Of a DNA stretch of 64,000 bases, positions 8,479-19,283 are shown one piece after another. Position numbers and translations under genes: made by a program. Position 1 is the first letter of the stretch, and each line of letters opens with the position of its first letter. The DNA comes from Nakamurella sp040546275. Its GTDB lineage: Bacteria; Actinomycetota; Actinomycetes; Mycobacteriales; Nakamurellaceae. The DNA is taken from positions 62,001 to 126,000 of the forward strand of contig NZ_JBEPNO010000016.1 in the NCBI RefSeq assembly GCF_040546275.1, given 5' to 3'. The notes below the pieces were generated by a model. The model made no database searches. It saw only the letters and a program-made list of their open reading frames with translations, and had not been told where the DNA came from.

Positions 8479-9915
8479 ATGACGAAACATGACGATTTCC
8501 TTGCCCGCGCCGGTCGCAACGGCGATGTGGACGCCGACACCGGTGGCGATCGGGATCTGGCCGACAGAGCAGCCCTGCGGCGCGTCGGCAGCCTCTCCAC
8601 CCAGCTCACCGACATCACCGAGGTCGAGTACCGCGAACTCCAACTCGAGCGCGTGGTGCTCGTCGGTGTCTGGTCGACCGGCACCGCCCAGGACGCCGAA
8701 GCCTCGATGACGGAACTCGCGCGGCTCGCCGAGACCGCCGGTTCGGTGGTCCTCGAGGCCCTGTCCCAGCGCCGGCGCAACCCGGATGCCGGGACGTACA
8801 TCGGGTCCGGCAAGGTCAAGGAGCTGGCCGAGGTGGTCCAGCTGACGGGCGCCGACACGGTGATCTGCGACGGCGAGTTGTCGCCGGGCCAGCTCCGCAA
8901 CCTGGAGGAGCAGCTCAACGTCAAGGTCGTCGACCGGACCGCGCTGATCCTGGACATCTTCGCCCAGCACGCCAAGTCCAAGGAGGGCAAGGCGCAGGTC
9001 GAACTGGCCCAGCTCAACTACTTCCTCCCGCGACTGCGCGGTTGGGGTGTCGCACTTTCCCGGCAGCGGGGTGGACGCGTGGCCTCCGGCGCCGGTATTG
9101 GTTCGCGTGGTCCCGGTGAGACCAAGCTCGAGATCGATCGCCGACGCATCCACCGGCGCATCGCCCTGCTCAAGAGCGAGCTGTCGGCGATGCGTCAGGT
9201 CCGGGACACCAAGCGGTCGCAGCGGCGCGCCAATGCGGTCCCGGCGGTGGCGATCGCCGGGTACACCAATGCCGGCAAGTCCTCGCTGCTGAACTCCCTG
9301 ACGGAAGCGGGCGTGCTCGTCGAGGACTCGCTGTTCGCGACTCTTGATCCGACCACCCGCAAGACCACCACCACGGACGGGCGCCTCTACACGCTCACCG
9401 ATACCGTCGGGTTCGTCAGGCATCTGCCGCATCAACTGGTCGAGTCCTTCCGTTCCACGCTGGAGGAGATCGCCGACGCCGACCTGGTGGTTCACGTGAT
9501 CGACGGGTCGGATGCGAATCCGGAGGACCAGGTCGTCGCGGTCCGCGAAGTGCTGACGGAGATCGACGCCGCCCAGGTCCCGGAGATCATGGTCGTCAAC
9601 AAGATCGACGCGGCGGACGAGATCACCCTCGGGCGTCTTCGTCACCTGATGCCGCATGCCGTCTTCGTCTCCGCCCGGACCGGTGAGGGGATCGCCGAGT
9701 TGCGCGCCGTCATCGCCGGTGCGCTGCCCGACCCGGCGATGCGGATCGAGGTGCTGGTCCCCTTCAAGCTGGGCGCTCTGGTGTCCCGGGTGCACGCCGA
9801 GGGCACGGTCCTCACCGAGGAGCACACGGCGGAGGGCACCTTGATCCAGGCGAAGGTCTATCCCGCGCTGGCCGGAGTGCTGGCCGACTACCGGGTGGCG
9901 GCCACGTCGGCCTGA
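8479..9915 (+). CDS. hflX: GTPase HflX
   Basis: Ribosome-associated GTPase that splits stalled or heat-damaged 70S particles. The product has 478 residues. An N-terminal HflX domain contains GSGKVKELAEVV and SPGQLRNLEEQLNVKVVDRT, then a coiled-coil linker, and the G domain has G1 GYTNAGKSS (residues 261-269), G3 DTVGF (308-312) and G4 NKID (374-377). The ATG start is preceded by GGAG; the open frame extends about 290 bp further upstream but that part overlaps the divergent MFS gene. The position next to dapF and lexA matches mycobacteria. Confidence 0.96.
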   Translation: MTKHDDFLARAGRNGDVDADTGGDRDLADRAALRRVGSLSTQLTDITEVEYRELQLERVVLVGVWSTGTAQDAEASMTELARLAETAGSVVLEALSQRRRNPDAGTYIGSGKVKELAEVVQLTGADTVICDGELSPGQLRNLEEQLNVKVVDRTALILDIFAQHAKSKEGKAQVELAQLNYFLPRLRGWGVALSRQRGGRVASGAGIGSRGPGETKLEIDRRRIHRRIALLKSELSAMRQVRDTKRSQRRANAVPAVAIAGYTNAGKSSLLNSLTEAGVLVEDSLFATLDPTTRKTTTTDGRLYTLTDTVGFVRHLPHQLVESFRSTLEEIADADLVVHVIDGSDANPEDQVVAVREVLTEIDAAQVPEIMVVNKIDAADEITLGRLRHLMPHAVFVSARTGEGIAELRAVIAGALPDPAMRIEVLVPFKLGALVSRVHAEGTVLTEEHTAEGTLIQAKVYPALAGVLADYRVAATSA

Positions 9916-9955
9916 GCGGACCGCAGGCACACCTTCCCGGCCGCCTCCGGGCGGA

Positions 9956-10018
9956 GCCAGGACATCGGTGGCAGGTGACCCTCAGCGACATCGGTGGCAG
10001 GTAGCCCTGGAAAGGATC
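9956..10018 (-). mobile_element. Possible remnant insertion-sequence terminus (repeated CACCGATGTC motif)
   Basis: On the minus strand the 16-mer ACCTGCCACCGATGTC occurs twice, 26 bp apart (9961-9976 and 9987-10002), with a degenerate third copy beyond. Arrays of CACCGATGTCCTG-type motifs are found at the ends of actinobacterial IS481-like elements (family knowledge). No transposase remnant lies nearby, so this would be a solo end or a relic upstream of tatA. Confidence 0.35.
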
Positions 10019-10133
10019 CGGTGGCGGGGTATCGTGGGAATTCGATACGAGCGGCTCGCTGCTCCCATCGAAGTCGGCAGCAGCCGCGAACAAGAACTGA
10101 CAGGCAGTCGAAAAGGATTCTGGAGGTCGAATC

Positions 10134-10556
10134 ATGGGTGGCATTCAGCCCTGGCACATCATCTTGGTCGTCGTGGTCTTCCTGCTGTTGTTCGGTGGAA
10201 AGAAGCTTCCTGACGCAGCACGTGGGCTCGGACGCTCCCTGCGCATCCTGAAGTCCGAGGTCGGTGCCATGCACGACGAGGACGGCAGCAAGGCGAAGGC
10301 TGCCGCTGCAGCGGAAACCGACGTCACGGCCGCACAGCCGACCGCCGCTTCGCAGATCGCCCCCGCGCCGATTGCGCAGCCGGTCGTCCAGGCTCCGGTG
10401 GCTTCGGTGCCGGCTACGGTTTCTGCCGTCAATGGAGCCGTGCCGGTGGCAGTGCCAGCGGCCTCCAACGGTCAGCCCGCGCCGTCGTTCGTGGTGCCCG
10501 CGCCCGTCGTCCAGCCGGTCATCAACGTTCCGGCGAATGGCCCGCAGGGCAACTGA
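10134..10556 (+). CDS. tatA: Sec-independent protein translocase subunit TatA
   Basis: Pore-forming subunit of the twin-arginine translocase. The 140-residue product begins with MGGIQPWHIILVVVVFLLLF, a single N-terminal membrane helix, followed by the FGGKKLPD hinge and the amphipathic helix GLGRSLRILKSEV. Residues from about 50 onward are a low-complexity Ala/Pro/Val tail, as in other actinobacterial TatA. It stands alone; tatC is not in the window. A strong rho-independent terminator follows 17 bp after the stop. Confidence 0.93.
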   Translation: MGGIQPWHIILVVVVFLLLFGGKKLPDAARGLGRSLRILKSEVGAMHDEDGSKAKAAAAAETDVTAAQPTAASQIAPAPIAQPVVQAPVASVPATVSAVNGAVPVAVPAASNGQPAPSFVVPAPVVQPVINVPANGPQGN

Positions 10557-10573
10557 TCCACGCAAGCCCGAAG

Positions 10574-10605
10574 AACCCGTAGGTCCTGGACCTGCGGGTT
10601 TTTCG
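10574..10605 (+). terminator. Rho-independent terminator of tatA
   Basis: Arms AACCCGTAGGTCC and GGACCTGCGGGTT (one G-T pair) around a one-base core, followed directly by a run of T residues. Confidence 0.9.
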
Positions 10606-10640
10606 GTCTATCGCCTGGCCAGATTCCTGTGTTCAGGCAT

Positions 10641-10676
10641 GCAGAAGGGCCCCTCCTCGCGGAGGGGCCCTTCTGC
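10641..10676. terminator. Perfect 16-bp hairpin between convergent tatA and lexA
   Basis: GCAGAAGGGCCCCTCC pairs perfectly with its complement around a TCGC loop, followed by GTTTCTC. It lies 30 bp past the end of lexA, so it probably ends lexA transcription and backs up the tatA terminator. Confidence 0.85.
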
Positions 10677-10706
10677 GTTTCTCCGTCCCGCGGTGGCCGG
10701 CCGCGA

Positions 10707-11471
10707 TCAGAGCTTGCGGAGCACGGCGACCACCCGGCCGAGGATGACGGCGTCATCGCCCGGGATCGGGGAGTAGGCCGGGTTGTGCGGCATCAGCCAG
10801 AGGTGACCGTCCTTGCGCTTGTACGTCTTGACCGTCGCCTCGCCGTCGATCATGGCGGCCACGATGTCGCCGTTCTCGCCGACCGGCTGCTGGCGAACGA
10901 CGACCCAGTCGCCGTCGGTGATGGCAGCCTCGATCATCGAATCGCCGACCACCCGAAGCAGGAAGAGAGTCCCTTCCCCGACGAGGTCCTTGGGCAGCGG
11001 GAAGATGTCCTCGATGGCCTGCTCGGCCAGGATCGGACCGCCGGCGGCGATGCGGCCGACCACCGGGACGTAGGCCGGCGTCGGGTAGCCGGCATTGTCG
11101 TCCGCCATCTCGTCGGCCGACCGCACGTCCACCGCCCGGGGGCGGTTCGGGTCCTTGCGCAGGAGGCCCTTGCGCTGCAGGACGCCGAGCTGGTGGGCGA
11201 CCGATGACGGTGATTTGAGCCCCACGGCCTCGCCGATCTCGCGGACGCTGGGCGGATAGCCGCGGCGCTGGACCGAATCCCTGATCACCTCCAGCACCTT
11301 GCGCTGGCGAACGGTCAGGGTGCGGCCGTTGTCGGCCTCGGGGAATTCGGTGACGGTGTCGTCCGCGGGATCGAGTTCCCTCGACGCTGCAGACGCTGTC
11401 GAATCCTCCGACACATCCCCGTCATCGGCCTGACCTGTGCTCTTACCTACTGGAGTTCGTCGTGTCGCCAC
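10707..11471 (-). CDS. lexA: LexA repressor (SOS regulator)
   Basis: Transcriptional repressor of the SOS regulon that cleaves itself when activated by RecA filaments. The 254-residue product has an acidic, variable N-terminal extension of about 50 residues, a winged helix-turn-helix (RQRKVLEVIRD through VREIGEAVGLKSPSSVAHQL), the Ala143-Gly144 scissile bond in RIAAGGP, and the catalytic dyad Ser178 (GDSM) and Lys215 (ATVKTYK). The GTG start at 11471 follows AGGAAGG by eight bases; the frame stays open far upstream but without features. A good SOS box lies about 95 bp upstream, so it should repress itself. It is divergent from the LysM gene. Confidence 0.96.
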   Translation of the reverse strand: MATRRTPVGKSTGQADDGDVSEDSTASAASRELDPADDTVTEFPEADNGRTLTVRQRKVLEVIRDSVQRRGYPPSVREIGEAVGLKSPSSVAHQLGVLQRKGLLRKDPNRPRAVDVRSADEMADDNAGYPTPAYVPVVGRIAAGGPILAEQAIEDIFPLPKDLVGEGTLFLLRVVGDSMIEAAITDGDWVVVRQQPVGENGDIVAAMIDGEATVKTYKRKDGHLWLMPHNPAYSPIPGDDAVILGRVVAVLRKL

Positions 11472-11566
11472 GTTCGATACCTTCCTGTCGACCCCGCCTC
11501 GGGTCGTTCGATGGGACGCCTGCGTTCCGGGCATGGGGATCACCGTACGACCACACGGGTAACAAT

Positions 11567-11582
11567 TCAAACAGGCGTTCGA
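11567..11582. promoter_or_regulatory. SOS box (LexA operator) of lexA
   Basis: TCAAACAGGCGTTCGA matches the actinobacterial consensus TCGAAC-N4-GTTCGA with one mismatch. It is located 95 bp upstream of the lexA GTG in the divergent lexA/LysM region. Confidence 0.75.
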
Positions 11583-11645
11583 CAAACACGCCGGTAAATC
11601 TTCCCACTGTCGGTGGTCCGATGTACAACTAGTCCAGGCGTTCGA

Positions 11646-11661
11646 TAGAACGCTCGTTCGA
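11646..11661. promoter_or_regulatory. SOS box (LexA operator) of the LysM gene
   Basis: TAGAACGCTCGTTCGA contains an exact GAAC-N4-GTTC core and differs from the consensus at one flanking base. It is 122 bp upstream of the LysM gene start and 79 bp from the lexA box. Confidence 0.78.
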
Positions 11662-11783
11662 GGTGGACAGTACATCGTCGCGGTCGGGATCGAGTGAGGA
11701 TCTCGCGGCCGTGTCGGCGGCCTTTCCATCAAGGACGTGGATGCGACCGCGAAGCGGTCGCCGACCATCGAGAAGGCACCGTC

Positions 11784-12383
11784 ATGGCTACCGCTACCTC
11801 CACCCTCACGAAGTACTCGGCTTCCCCGTACGCCGGCGTGCCTGCCCCATCGCGTGCGCCCCGTGCGGCCGGTGCGGCCGGTGTGCCCCGTGCGCCCCGT
11901 GCAGCCCGTGCGGCCGGTGTGCCCCGTGCGCCTCGTGCAGTAGCGGGCGAGGCGATGGCACCCCGGACCGCCGCCGGCGAGCGCGCTGCGCAGCGTCGTC
12001 GGGCGCGGGTCTCCGCCGACCGCCGCCCGCCGTCGGGCATGTTGCCCTCGACCAACCGCACGGCCGCGGTGGTCTCCGCCGATCGGGGCGACCAGGTCGC
12101 CTACCGCCCGTTCCGGATGGGCCGGTGGGCGCGGCTGATGAGTACCGTGTCGGTGGCTGCGGCCGCGCTCGCCCTCGGCGTTGCCCTGCTGTCGGGCAGC
12201 GGCCGTCAAGTGATGGGTGAGGTGACGGTGGCGCCGGGTGATTCGCTCTGGTCGATCGCCCAGCAGTCCGACCCCGGTGCCGACCCGCGGGCCGTCGTCG
12301 ACCAGATCCGTCAGCTCAACGGTCTGAGCGGCGATGCCATCTCCGTCGGTGCGGTGCTGCAGGTCCCGACGGCCGCCCGTTGA
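11784..12383 (+). CDS. LysM-domain membrane protein, probable SOS-induced division/cell-wall factor (ChiZ/DivS position)
   Basis: A 199-residue protein with three parts: an N-terminal cytoplasmic Ala/Pro/Arg region with a repeated GVPRAPRA motif (about residues 20-55), one membrane helix (MSTVSVAAAALALGVALL, about 119-136), and an extracytoplasmic LysM domain (PGDSLWSIAQQSDPG to AVLQVPT, about 148-197). The ATG is preceded by GAGAAGG. Position and layout equal mycobacterial Rv2719c/ChiZ and the corynebacterial divS locus, SOS-induced genes divergent from lexA that halt division. The SOS box supports the same control here. Actual hydrolase or inhibitor activity is inferred from context. Confidence 0.82.
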   Translation: MATATSTLTKYSASPYAGVPAPSRAPRAAGAAGVPRAPRAARAAGVPRAPRAVAGEAMAPRTAAGERAAQRRRARVSADRRPPSGMLPSTNRTAAVVSADRGDQVAYRPFRMGRWARLMSTVSVAAAALALGVALLSGSGRQVMGEVTVAPGDSLWSIAQQSDPGADPRAVVDQIRQLNGLSGDAISVGAVLQVPTAAR

Positions 12384-12532
12384 CAGCGATCGGTCAGCGC
12401 TGCGTGACGGCCCCACGGCAAGAGGGAACGTCTTCCGACCGGAAGGGTGAAATCGCCCGGCCAACCAGGAAACTCGATTCGACACGCCGGGTGCGCTTGC
12501 GTGAAGTTGGTGTCCCGATCTACGGTCTACCC

Positions 12533-12542
12533 CTACATGTAG
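12533..12542. promoter_or_regulatory. NrdR-box-like palindrome
   Basis: CTACATGTAG is a perfect palindrome within CCCTACATGTAGTAG and resembles the ACTACAT-type boxes bound by actinobacterial NrdR. A clear second box at the usual 15-16 bp spacing was not found, so this is tentative. Autoregulation of the nrdR-nrdJ operon would fit. Confidence 0.5.
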
Positions 12543-12560
12543 TAGTTACAAGGATGTAAG

Positions 12561-12602
12561 CTATCCACAGGTTGGGTTACCTTGCAGGGCGAGTTGTCCA
12601 CA
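12561..12602 (+). promoter_or_regulatory. Two DnaA-box-like 9-mers 33 bp apart
   Basis: CTATCCACA (12561-12569) and TTGTCCACA (12594-12602) lie in the same orientation and exactly 33 bp, about three helical turns, apart. TTGTCCACA is the preferred DnaA box of high-GC actinobacteria. No dnaA, dnaN or AT-rich unwinding region is nearby, so this looks like DnaA control of the reductase operon and not an origin. Confidence 0.6.
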
Positions 12603-12697
12603 GTTCCAGCCGGTTACCCACCGGCGATCCACATTTCCAGTCACATTCGGCTCGGTTCGCAGCCCTGGGTGACCCGTCGTCAGGGAGGTGAGCCGTC

Positions 12698-13150
12698 ATG
12701 CGTTGTCCGTTCTGTCGCCACCCCGATTCCAGGGTCATCGACTCTCGGGAGGTCGAGGACGGCCAGGCCATCCGCCGGCGTCGGTCGTGCCCGGAGTGCT
12801 CCCGCCGATTTACCACGGTCGAGGAAGCGGTGCTCGCAGTGGTCAAGCGCAGCGGCGTCACCGAGCCGTTCAGTCGGGCCAAGGTCGTCCTCGGGGTGCG
12901 TCGCGCCTGTCAGGGCCGCCCGGTCGACGAGGATGCGCTCGCGCTCCTCGCCCAACAGGTCGAGGAGACCATCAGGGCCACCGGTGCCGCCGAGGTGCCG
13001 AGCCAGGAGGTCGGGCTGGCCATTCTCGGTCCGCTGATGCAACTGGACGAGGTGGCCTACCTCCGTTTCGCCTCCGTCTACCGGTCCTTCGAATCCGCCG
13101 CTGATTTCGCTGCCGAGATCGAACGTCTCAAGGCAGTTCCGAGCGGCTGA
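12698..13150 (+). CDS. nrdR: Transcriptional repressor NrdR
   Basis: Zinc-finger/ATP-cone repressor that senses ATP/dATP and represses ribonucleotide reductase genes. The 150-residue length is standard. The N-terminal zinc ribbon has MRCPFCRHPDSRVIDSR and CPECSRRFTT; the ATP-cone starts at VVKRSGVTEPFSRAKV. The ATG is preceded by a strong GGGAGGTGA. nrdJ begins 183 bp after the stop in the same direction, the nrdRJ order known from Streptomyces. Confidence 0.97.
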   Translation: MRCPFCRHPDSRVIDSREVEDGQAIRRRRSCPECSRRFTTVEEAVLAVVKRSGVTEPFSRAKVVLGVRRACQGRPVDEDALALLAQQVEETIRATGAAEVPSQEVGLAILGPLMQLDEVAYLRFASVYRSFESAADFAAEIERLKAVPSG

Positions 13151-13333
13151 TCGGCCGCTCCCAGTCTTTCGCTCCAGGTGACCGCCGTCGTTCGCCGCCC
13201 CCGCTCGTCCGCTCCATCGCAGTTCGGCACGTCCGATGATCCATCGGGCGGGTCAACGGCCGGCCGCTCCGGCACCTCAGCTCCACACCAACACCCGCTC
13301 AGCACCAGACCCGCACAGGGAAGGGAACGCTCC

Positions 13334-16243
<2,910 letters not shown>

Positions 16244-16255
16244 CCTGATCGACGC

Positions 16256-16292
16256 CGCGAGCCCGGCCCCGGACATCGGGGTCGGGCTCGCG
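16256..16292 (+). terminator. 16-bp hairpin terminator of nrdJ
   Basis: CGCGAGCCCGGCCCCG pairs with CGGGGTCGGGCTCGCG (one G-T pair) around a five-base loop, 12 bp after the stop. It has no T-run, as is common in actinobacteria. Confidence 0.82.
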
Positions 16293-16405
16293 ACAGTTCC
16301 TGGCCCTGAGCGTCGCGTGCCCGATTGCCCCACCGGACGTCCGCTGCCGTTGGTATGTTCCCCGCACGCGTCCGTCTCGGACGCCGGGGGACAGGAGTGT
16401 CAGAC

Positions 16406-18259
16406 GTGGCAGGCCGTAGCAAGGCACCGTTCATTGCAGCGGCGATCGCGGGAGTCGTGCTGATCGCCGGCATCCGGTACTTCAGCACCCACGACAGCGG
16501 TACGACGAACCAGACGGCGGACCCCGGCACATCGGTATCGCCGACCACCGGTACCGCCTCGGAGGTCGTCCCAATTCGGGAGGGGTGCACGACCGTCCAG
16601 GTCGGTGCGTCCAGCGAGAAGGCAGCGCTGATGGCCGGTATCGCGAAGTCGTACGCCGCCTCCGGGCGCAAGGTGGGCGGCGCCTGCTACGACATCGTCG
16701 TGACCTCCCTGGCTTCCGGCACCGGTGAGGCGAACCTGGCCGCGGGGTGGAACGAGTCAGTGGACGGGCCGGCCCCGGACGTCTGGACCCCGGCGGCGTC
16801 CACCTGGGTGACGTTGCTGCGCAGTGATCTCACCGCCAAGGACAAGCCGAGTATCGTGCCGGCCGAGTCCAAGTCGGTCACCTCCACCCCGCTCGTGCTG
16901 GCGATGCCCAAGCCGATGGCCGAGGCGCTGGGATGGCCGAAGGCGTCGCTGGGATGGTCCGACGTGCTCGGGCTGGTGCAGGCCAAGGACGGCTGGGCCT
17001 CGAAGGGTCACAAGGAGTGGGGCGCCTTCACCCTCGGCAAGACCAACCCCACTGTCTCCACCTCCGGCCTGGCCGCCACCATCGGCACCCTGGTGGCAGC
17101 GACCGGCAGATCCTCCGACCTGACGACGACCGATCTCAAGAACGCCAAGATCCGCAGCTACGTCCAGGCCGTCGAGCACTCGGTGATCCACTACGGCGAC
17201 ACCACGCTGACGTACCTCTCGAACCTGCAGCGGGCCGACGACGGGGGCGCCGCCCTCGGCTACCTCTCCGCGGTCGCGGTCGAGGAGAAGTCGGTGCTGG
17301 ACTACAACGCCGGCAACCCGAGCGGCGACCCTGCCACCCTCGGCAAGCACGCGCCGCCGAGGGTGCCGTTGGTGGCGGTCTACCCGAAGGAGGGGACCCT
17401 CTACAGCGACAGCCCGTACGTGGTGTTGAACGCCCCGTGGTCCACGCCCGCGAAACAGGCCGGCGCCAACGACTTCCTGGCCTACCTGCTCGCTCCGGAG
17501 CAGCAGAAGGTCTTCACCGACGCCAACTTCCGCACCTTCGACCACCAGCCGGGAGCCCCGATCAAGGCGAGCGGCGCGGTGCTCGCCGACGGCGTGACGG
17601 TCGCGCTCAACCCACCCGGCTCGGCCGTGCTGACCGGTGTCCGCGCCCTGTGGGGCGACCTGCGCAAGCGGGCGAGAGTGCTGATCCTGCTCGATGTTTC
17701 CGGCTCCATGCAGAACGATGCCGGATCCAGCGGCCAGACGAAACTGGACCTGGCCAAGGCCGCGGCGGCCACCGCCCTCGGGCAGCTGTCCGACACCGAT
17801 CAGGTGGGCCTCTGGACGTTCACCACGGAGATGCCGACCCCGTCGACGATCTACCAGGACAACGTGGCGATCGAGCCGCTGACCAAGGACCATCGGGCGC
17901 TGCTGACCACCACCCTGCAGGGCCTCATCCCCCAGAAGGCGACTCCGCTGTATGCCGCGGTCCGGCAGGCCAGCAAGTACATGAACGGGAGCGCCAACCC
18001 CGACCTGATCAACGCGGTGGTCATGTTGACCGACGGCAAGAACGAGTACCCCAATGATGACGATCTGGCTTCCCTGGTGTCGGACCTGGGCTCCAGCGCA
18101 ACGGAGAACGGGGTGCGGGTCTTCTCCATCGCCTACGGGGCGGACGCGGATCTGGGAACCCTGCAGAAGATCTCCGAGGCCTCACGGGCGGCGGCCTACG
18201 ACGCGCGGAAGCCGGAGAGCATCGCCAAGGTCTTCAGCAACGTACTGTCCAACTTCTGA
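16406..18259 (+). CDS. Membrane-anchored protein with solute-binding-like region and C-terminal VWA domain
   Basis: A 617-residue protein. An N-terminal hydrophobic anchor (APFIAAAIAGVVLIAG, residues about 7-22) leads to an extracytoplasmic Thr-rich linker, a region of about 360 residues resembling a periplasmic substrate-binding protein (DVWTPAASTWVTLLRSDL and an NAPWSTPAKQAGANDFLAYL segment), and a VWA domain. The VWA metal site DVSGS starts at Asp430 and a second loop MLTDGKNEYPNDDD follows. The GTG start at 16406 has AGGAG eight bases upstream; a second GTG nine bases earlier is possible. The next gene starts 35 bp downstream. The ligand is unknown; a bound metal for protein adhesion is expected from the VWA fold. 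Confidence 0.8.
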   Translation: MAGRSKAPFIAAAIAGVVLIAGIRYFSTHDSGTTNQTADPGTSVSPTTGTASEVVPIREGCTTVQVGASSEKAALMAGIAKSYAASGRKVGGACYDIVVTSLASGTGEANLAAGWNESVDGPAPDVWTPAASTWVTLLRSDLTAKDKPSIVPAESKSVTSTPLVLAMPKPMAEALGWPKASLGWSDVLGLVQAKDGWASKGHKEWGAFTLGKTNPTVSTSGLAATIGTLVAATGRSSDLTTTDLKNAKIRSYVQAVEHSVIHYGDTTLTYLSNLQRADDGGAALGYLSAVAVEEKSVLDYNAGNPSGDPATLGKHAPPRVPLVAVYPKEGTLYSDSPYVVLNAPWSTPAKQAGANDFLAYLLAPEQQKVFTDANFRTFDHQPGAPIKASGAVLADGVTVALNPPGSAVLTGVRALWGDLRKRARVLILLDVSGSMQNDAGSSGQTKLDLAKAAAATALGQLSDTDQVGLWTFTTEMPTPSTIYQDNVAIEPLTKDHRALLTTTLQGLIPQKATPLYAAVRQASKYMNGSANPDLINAVVMLTDGKNEYPNDDDLASLVSDLGSSATENGVRVFSIAYGADADLGTLQKISEASRAAAYDARKPESIAKVFSNVLSNF

Positions 18260-18294
18260 ACCCGTCCAACGCCGCTCCGACGGGAGGGCTGACC

Positions 18295-19008
18295 TTGCCC
18301 GAGTCACGCATGCGCCGCGCCGCCCAGGCTCTCCGCGATCCGTGGAGCCTGCTGGCTGCTGCGGTGGGTGCCGGTGCCGCCTGGGCGCTGGCGCTGCCGG
18401 TCGTCGGCGTCGGCGCAGTCGGGATCGCGATGCTGGCCGTGGCAGCAGTGGCCGGCGCAGCCGTGTCCGAGCGGCAGGCGACGGTGGAAGCAAAGCTGTT
18501 GATACCAGGCACGATCCAGTTCGACCTGGTCGGAACGCTGGATGGATACCTCGACGATCTCATCCGCCTGGCCGCCGGGGCCCTCGCCCCGGTCCTGGCC
18601 GGGCAGGCGGCTGACGGGGTGGAGGCGGCTCGTTCAGCGCGAGGCGTTGCCGTCGGCGTGGCTGGTTCGATCGACGTCCTGGACGGGGCGCTGAGCGAGG
18701 CGGACCAGGTCGCCAGGCGCATGACGTCGGCTGACAAGGTCGCCGGTCCGATGGACCGGATGGCGGCCCGTCGTCAGGGTCTGCTGGACAAGCTCTCCAC
18801 GGCGGTCGACGGGGTGGGTGAGCTGTACACCAAGTTGCTGGAACTGTCCTCGACGCCTGAACTGGCTCCGGGCGCGGTACTCGATCATGGCCCCGACCCG
18901 GTCGCCGAGGTCAACGACTCCCTCGACGCGATCCGCGGGGCGTTCGCCGACCTGGACTCCGCTGCCCGGACTGCGATCGCCGGCCTGGACACGCCCCGGC
19001 CCCGCTAG
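18295..19008 (+). CDS. Hypothetical membrane-associated protein, partner of the VWA gene
   Basis: Family not recognised. The 237-residue product has hydrophobic segments at about residues 18-58 (LLAAAVGAGAAWALALPV and a second stretch) followed by a long, mostly helical Ala/Leu/Asp-rich region without cysteines. The start is a TTG six bases after GGGAGGG; an ATG five codons later is an alternative. A GACGGG arm just upstream can pair with CCCGTC at 18261 and partly hides the ribosome-binding site. It lies directly downstream of the VWA gene and probably shares its transcript. Confidence 0.65.
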   Translation: MPESRMRRAAQALRDPWSLLAAAVGAGAAWALALPVVGVGAVGIAMLAVAAVAGAAVSERQATVEAKLLIPGTIQFDLVGTLDGYLDDLIRLAAGALAPVLAGQAADGVEAARSARGVAVGVAGSIDVLDGALSEADQVARRMTSADKVAGPMDRMAARRQGLLDKLSTAVDGVGELYTKLLELSSTPELAPGAVLDHGPDPVAEVNDSLDAIRGAFADLDSAARTAIAGLDTPRPR

Positions 19009-19129
19009 GGCAGGCATCGGGGCCGGGATCGCCCGGACCGGCACCCGCTCGTGGCAGGCTGGTCGAACACAGGCCATGGCGTCGAGCACCCATCGAGCGC
19101 CAGGGATCCGTCAACCTCGAGGAGTCACC

Positions 19130-19219
19130 ATGGGCGCCATCATGAGACTGGTCAACCGCATCGTGTCCGCACTGGCCAGACGTAAGGTGCAGCGCGACGA
19201 GAACCCTGGTGGTCGCTGA
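19130..19219 (+). CDS. 29-residue cationic amphipathic micro-ORF
   Basis: ATG preceded by GAGGAG at ideal spacing, then a 29-codon frame starting MGAIMRLVNRIVSALARRKV and ending QRDENPGGR. Hydrophobic residues I4, L7, V8, I11, V12 and L15 fall on one helix face and the arginines and lysine at 13-20 form a basic end, as in small membrane-surface peptides. It lies 121 bp after the membrane gene and 64 bp before the DUF885 gene. Function unknown; existence rests on the ribosome-binding site and the composition. Confidence 0.5.
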   Translation: MGAIMRLVNRIVSALARRKVQRDENPGGR

Positions 19220-19283
19220 CCACAGTCCGCCGGCCCACCCACCCGAGTGACCGCTGAACAGTCAGCGCCTAGGGTGATCGGCC

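Larger units (their letters stand above)
12384..12697 (+). other. Leader region of nrdR-nrdJ
   Basis: A gap of 314 bp without a gene. It holds an NrdR-box-like palindrome and two DnaA-box-like 9-mers, listed separately. No cobalamin riboswitch was recognised. Confidence 0.6.

Noticed and set aside
12561..12602. Replication origin
   Set aside because: Only two DnaA-like boxes, no AT-rich unwinding region, and no dnaA/dnaN neighbourhood.
12384..12697. Cobalamin riboswitch before nrdR-nrdJ
   Set aside because: No B12-box-like core was recognised; class II reductases are also not expected to be shut off by cobalamin.
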